In this document: in pieces, positions 46,387 to 51,240 of the stretch
Position numbering within the stretch: the stretch's first letter is position 1
Layout: every line of letters begins with the position of its first letter
NCBI GenBank assembly: GCA_958430865.1
Contig: CAUDNR010001247.1
Coordinates: 1 to 51,240 of the forward strand
Length of the DNA stretch: 51,240 bases
DNA from: Entrophospora sp. SA101
Lineage: Eukaryota > Glomeromycota > Glomeromycetes > Entrophosporales > Entrophosporaceae
Direction of reading: 5' to 3'
The notes under the pieces: generated by a model
What the model saw: only the letters and a program-made list of their open reading frames with translations
What the model was told of the DNA's origin: nothing
Database searches by the model: none
Translations under genes and position numbers: made by a program

Positions 46387-47210
46387 CGTTCAAATAATTA
46401 TCACAATTATTTACAAACGTTTAGATATTATTTAATACTGTTAATGAACTGATAATTTTATTGTTGTAAAATTATACTGTATATAAAAATTATCTTTATT
46501 TGTTTGAATTTTACATCTTTAAATAATAAAAATACAGTTCTTAAAATACAAATATAAATCATAAGAAAATAAATAAATATATAATCTATATATTGTATGG
46601 AAGCTTATAAACTTCCCAGAAAGTATTGATCATAATTTAAAGATAACTTTTTAATTATAAATAATATAAATAAAAATAATAATATGATTATATTCCCCAC
46701 AATATAACATAACAATATAATATCCTCTTTTCTTAATAAAAATAATAATGATAATAATAATAATATGTATAATTCTTCACCAAAAATCCCGATTGCCAAG
46801 TAACTTAAATTAAACGATAAAAAAAAATGAATTCCTCTTACCAAATATGGTAATAAAATTAAATGCCATTTGTGCGACATATTATTTCGAAGTTTGTTAC
46901 AGGAAAACTGCATGGAATTTTACAGAAAAGTACAGGAAAATCCCTTGAAAATGTATGGAGAATGTACAGAAGACGCAGATTCCGGACATTTTCCAGGTAT
47001 TTTCTGTATTTTCTATTCAAAAAAATAATTGGAAAATGCATGGAAAATGCAAGGAAATTGCACCTTCCGTGCATTTTCCATACATTTTCAGAGAAATTTT
47101 CCTGTACTTTTCTGTACAACAATGCATGGAATTTTACCTGAAATTCGCATCTTTCCATACAAATTCCATGCATTTTCCCATACATTTCCATGCCAAATTT
47201 TTTATAGGGA
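46385..47210 (-). mobile_element. Truncated copy of the 9115-10159 TIR element
   Basis: Inverted relative to block A. The right end (TATAGGG at 47204-47210) with its AAT-equivalent flank and the subterminal repeats match block A exactly to about 46755. From there to 46385 it differs by scattered substitutions and a roughly 30-base insertion near 46450. The left terminal inverted repeat is missing because the LINE begins at 46386. Confidence 0.75.
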
Positions 47211-49407
47211 TTGTATATTTTAAATATAATTAATTATATATCTTTAATAAAACAAACATGACTTAGCTATTTAATCACTTACTTGTATGTGAATGCCTCC
47301 ATCCATCAAATATTCATAATGATTATTATTCAATATATTTGATGTTATGATTGACATAACAAACAATTGCATCACCCAAGTAGTAATAATACCAAGGCCA
47401 TGCAAAATAAAACTTTTAATAATGTGTGTCTACCCAGATCTCTGGGATTCACAAAATAAATTATTTTTCCTGATTGTTCCCTATGAGTGATAAATCTGGT
47501 GTTGATTGCAGGTGTCAGATTTAATTAAAATTTTCCTATCACAAACATGCTGGTCTGCACAATTAAGTACCTTTCAGTACCATGGAGTGCCCCCAATGGG
47601 TGAAAGCACCCTGAACATGTTGGAAGGCTTTGGACAAAACTTTCCCTATCTTCTCTCAGGCCAGGCTTGGTTGTTTACCATATGGGCATTGATAACTGAT
47701 AGCTGGTGCTTGTGTGATGTTTGCTTTGTGTTATCACCCTCTAGAATAAAGTTGGTGTCTGCAACTGATTCAAAATTCTCCAACTTGGAAGGTTGTGACC
47801 TGGGTTGCTGTCTTGTCAGTGGCATGTCTACTCACTAACAACTCTACCCCATTTAAATAACAAGTTCAGTTGGTCAAATAAAAATCAAAAGAAACAAAAT
47901 TTATGGGAATGATTAATTTATAACATAACATACCAAAATCAAAACCATTTTATGACTTTTTCTTGTTGGTCATGTTGCTGACAAGATATATATAAACATG
48001 CGATAATTTTAATCTATAGGACAGGGGAAATAACCCATTCAATCCCCTACCCAAAATTATAAATTGGTTAGTATTAAAGAAACAGAGAATTTAGGAAAAT
48101 AATTATACTAAACAAACACTATTTTACACCAATCCTTACCCTAGAGGTAGGATCATTGCAGGCAACTTTTCAGCCAGCATGCCAGCAGCTTTCTCCAGTC
48201 TGGGTGCTGTGAGAAAATATTAGTGAAAGTGTCATTGACAATTGATGCAGTCTTGGTAAATCTCAGAGCCACATCATTGTATCATCAGGACACAGTAGTC
48301 AGATTAGCCTTATGTACACAAGAAATGTGTGAGAATGACTGTAAAGTGTTCAAGGTAGTGTGTATGCTTCAACATCTGCTAATTTCCAATAATCAAACAT
48401 CCAATATCAAAATGTTCCTTTTTCAACAGTATGCTGCCTTGACAACTTGTAATTAATTATAATAATATTAATATTAATAAAAATTACGAAAAGCAAAAGC
48501 AAATCTTGATGAGAATCTTATAAGAAACTTATAAATTACCAAGTTCTATTCCGCATTTTGATTCTAATTAAAATATTTATAATACTAAAAAAATACATAT
48601 CTATACAAGTAAAAAAAAGTACCATTGGTTAGTTATTAACACTTCTTCTTTATGAGAGCCATACCAAACAACAAGACTCATGTTTTGTCATCCACATCAA
48701 AATATTGACATTGAACTCAATTATTGATTTAAATAAAAAATAATTTAATTTAGTAATTTTTTATTTAGATAATGAATAGTGATTTTTTTTTTGTAAAATT
48801 GCATATTTTGATAAGTCAGATCTCTTAATAAGTCGGACATTTGTGTCTCAGAATATTAATGAATTAGTTTTTATCGATGAATAGATAATTTTGGTTTATT
48901 GATTTAACAAAATGTTTGTTTATTTAGTTGAAACTAATTTATTAACTTATTATTAACATCAAATTCAAGCTTCTTATATACAATTCAATTAATTAGTAAT
49001 GTCAATGACATAGAATCATAAAATTATGTCTTTTGTGTAAACATAGAATTATGTCTTTGACTAGTGATGTTAGCCATTTAAAAATCCTAAGCTGACTAAG
49101 CTGTTTATTACCTAAATTGATAATTTTATTGCTATAACAGCACCACAAGTAATCATAATTGAGGTCATATGGAAAAAAATGGGTAAAAAATAGTCTTTTT
49201 AAAAGGTAGATCATAGGAAAATCATAGGTAAAAATAAAAAAAGCCATACGTATTTTCCTCTATATAAATGAAATTCATTCTGACTGTCCTTTAGATGAAG
49301 TTAAAGAAAATATCCTGGCTTTCAATATCTTATTGGTGATAATCCAACAATAATAAAAAAAAAAGCAGCTACAGTATTACTGATAAAAATAAAATTTACA
49401 TTCTTCT
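46755..49407 (-). repeat. Inverted copy of bases 6918 to about 9575
   Basis: Reverse complement of block A, including the gene-free stretch and the flank of the TIR element; the translated frames in it are unchanged from block A. It ends in the 7-base word TTCTTCT at 49401-49407, where the sequence turns into a direct copy of block A from 5069. Confidence 0.88.
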
Positions 49408-49631
49408 ATTGATAAAATAGAAAGAGGTGAAGAAGATAAACGAAATAATGGTGAAGACATTGTAGTCATATTTGTTGTAGCCTGTTGCGATAAATCTATT
49501 GAAATAAAAGATTTATTATTACTATAATTGTTGTTGTAGTAGTTGTTAGCATCGACATCATTATAATCATCAACATCATTGTTAATGTTTTCATTACTAT
49601 TATTATTATAATATAGATTGTTATTCTTCAT
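49408..49631 (-). pseudogene. 5' fragment of the Asn-rich gene
   Basis: The first 76 or so codons of the Asn-rich frame (MKNNNLYYNNNSNENINN onward to SSPLSILSIEE) are identical to block A and then run across the fold-back junction into the unrelated CKFYFYQ and a stop. It is cut by the junction, not by mutation. Confidence 0.8.
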
Positions 49632-51086
49632 GATTTATCCAATTTTATTTAAAAAAATTTTTTTATAAAGATTTATTATTTATTATTCACTTCTTTTTAT
49701 ATTTTTTTGGAAATTTGCATTTTGTTAATTTAATTTATTTACTTTTTTACTACATACTAATATAATTATGTAATGTGTAATAATAAACAGTTCATCTCCG
49801 TTTATTTATAGTATAAGTGTTATACGTTTATAGGTAATGGTAGTAATTGTACATTTGAAGTATATAAAAAAAATACAGGTTTGTAAAAAATTATTAAATA
49901 AATATTTTTAGAACCCGATGATCATAATCATAATTGTATTAATTCAAAACACTAATATATACCAACAATGATTTTTTTTGCGATTTTTGGTAAAGCACCC
50001 TTATTATGCTATCTAAAAAGAAAAATATGTAAATATAATATTCCCAATCTCGTCATTGTAGTGCAAATGGGAATATTCCTTGTGTTTCTTTTAGTCAAGT
50101 TCCGTGCTAAAGATTTTCTAAAGATGAGATAAAATTGAAGATAAAATTGAACATTTATCTATCTCGTAAGCATTTTTTAATACGATTTTACATTTCGCGT
50201 TTTGCATGAGTTAACTATAAATCATTGATTTAAGAGTACATATACATATACGTATACAATATAAATATGTGTTAATTAATTAATTAATCAATTAATCAAT
50301 TGCTTTCATTCAAATTTTAATTTTATGGATCACAAATCTCACATCTTCATATAAATGCCCATGTTCTATTGTAGACGTGATTTTTTAATTCATGTTCCAA
50401 CGAGTAAAGGAAAAGGACAAAATTCTCAATTAATACTTTCAGATAATTTTCTTTATTCATACCATTAAACTAGGTACAAATTAATATAAATTTCAATGGC
50501 CTAACAAATGAAAAAAATTTTATTGAATTTTCTTTTCGACAAATATATTTGTTTTTCTGATGATGTTAACATAATATGGGCATACTGTAACAAGATATTT
50601 TGTCACTAAATGTTACAATCACACTTGGTAATAGTAATAGTATAGTGATTTGTGATCTTAATATTAAATTAGATGATTTTAATTTTCAGTGACTATATTA
50701 GAAAAACAATCAAAGAAAAATCAAACTTGAAAACCGGTATTTTTTTTCCACTAAGAATTATATAATGGAAAATATTGTAGTCTTTCAGAAAATTTTGGCT
50801 TTAGAGATGTTGATATTCTCAATCTCATTTTTAGATTTAGTCACGAACCAAAAAACCAAAAATGCAAGCTTTTATGTCTCACTATTGCAATATTGATTTT
50901 TAATTCTTTTAATGTAGTAATTATAAAACCTAAAAAAAGTTATATCTGCTATTCATAATCATATTTATCATCATAATTTCCTTTATTATTTGAAATATTG
51001 TTTTTATATTCATCAACAGCTTTGTCAAATCTTCATTTTTAAGTCAGAGACAGTAGTTTTAACATGATTACATTTGTAATCAGGAA

Positions 51087-51240
51087 TAAGGTTGTGGGCA
51101 AAACTCCTCCAGAAATCAATCAACAGAGTTTTGACAGGTTACACATTAATTGTTTTGTCAATCGCCAGAGTTTTGACACGGTTTATACTAATTGTTCATT
51201 GGAGTTTTGACAGTCATTAAGTGGTTTTGGCAAGCAACCT
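51087..51240. mobile_element. hAT-like MITE, family 1, cut by the window end
   Basis: Same insertion as 6758-6913, with ATCAGGAA before it. The window ends two bases before the element does (at CAACCT). Confidence 0.75.

Larger units (their letters stand above)
49401..51240 (+). repeat. Direct copy of bases 5069-6911 after the fold-back
   Basis: Nearly identical to block A (it shares the CACAAATCTC variant of block A, not the CACGAATCTC of block B), apart from a 3-base shorter A run near 50850 and single changes such as AACTCCTCC for AACTCCACC. It runs to the end of the window. Confidence 0.88.

Overview
The window looks like nuclear DNA of a very AT-rich fungus. It has short GT...AG introns with GTAAGT donors and TAG acceptors, asparagine-rich proteins, eukaryotic housekeeping genes (IRE1, MRI1, PEX7, an NADP-isocitrate dehydrogenase fragment), and many small transposons. 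The base composition, the asparagine runs and a broken gene family that I associate with Rhizophagus-type genomes suggest an arbuscular mycorrhizal fungus (Glomeromycotina). That placement is an inference, not a proof. I found no tRNA, rRNA or CRISPR array.

The window is three sequence blocks joined by two runs of 10 N (28143-28152 and 38458-38467). Block A (1-28142) holds a tail exon of an unknown gene, IRE1 (972-4073), an Asn-rich gene (4433-5299), MITEs and a TIR element (9115-10159). It also holds a secreted-peptide gene built from single-codon exons (10494-12264, minus strand), an 86-bp tandem array split by a transposon, a long transposon-rich stretch, MRI1 (24676-26058) and a degenerate zinc-binding/coiled-coil gene. 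Block B (28153-38457) repeats the first 6001 bases of block A without a difference that I noticed. It then follows block A with small differences and a MITE-sized insertion, leaves it at 35917, and ends with a 5'-truncated isocitrate dehydrogenase gene. Block C (38468-51240) carries PEX7 with a one-base frameshift, a decayed gene of a probable AMF-specific family, a dead LINE-type retrotransposon, and then a fold-back: a reverse complement of block A (about 9575 down to 6918) joined through a 7-base microhomology to a direct copy of block A (5069-6911). The repeated segments and the fold-back look more like assembly or amplification products than three real loci.

The most interesting object is the minus-strand gene at 10494-12264. 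A clean signal-peptide exon is followed by about 16 tandem copies of an 85-103 bp intron. Each copy starts GTAAGT and ends AATAG, and successive copies are separated by just 3 bases (4 bases for the first two). The triplets differ from unit to unit while the flanking splice sites are nearly constant, and splicing every intact unit gives one open frame that ends in a stop codon. This predicts a secreted peptide spelled largely one codon per exon. At least six small elements carry 8-bp target-site duplications of hAT type, so recent DNA-transposon activity is a second theme. The functional genes are independent housekeeping genes (unfolded-protein response, methionine salvage, peroxisomal import, NADPH supply) and do not form a pathway.
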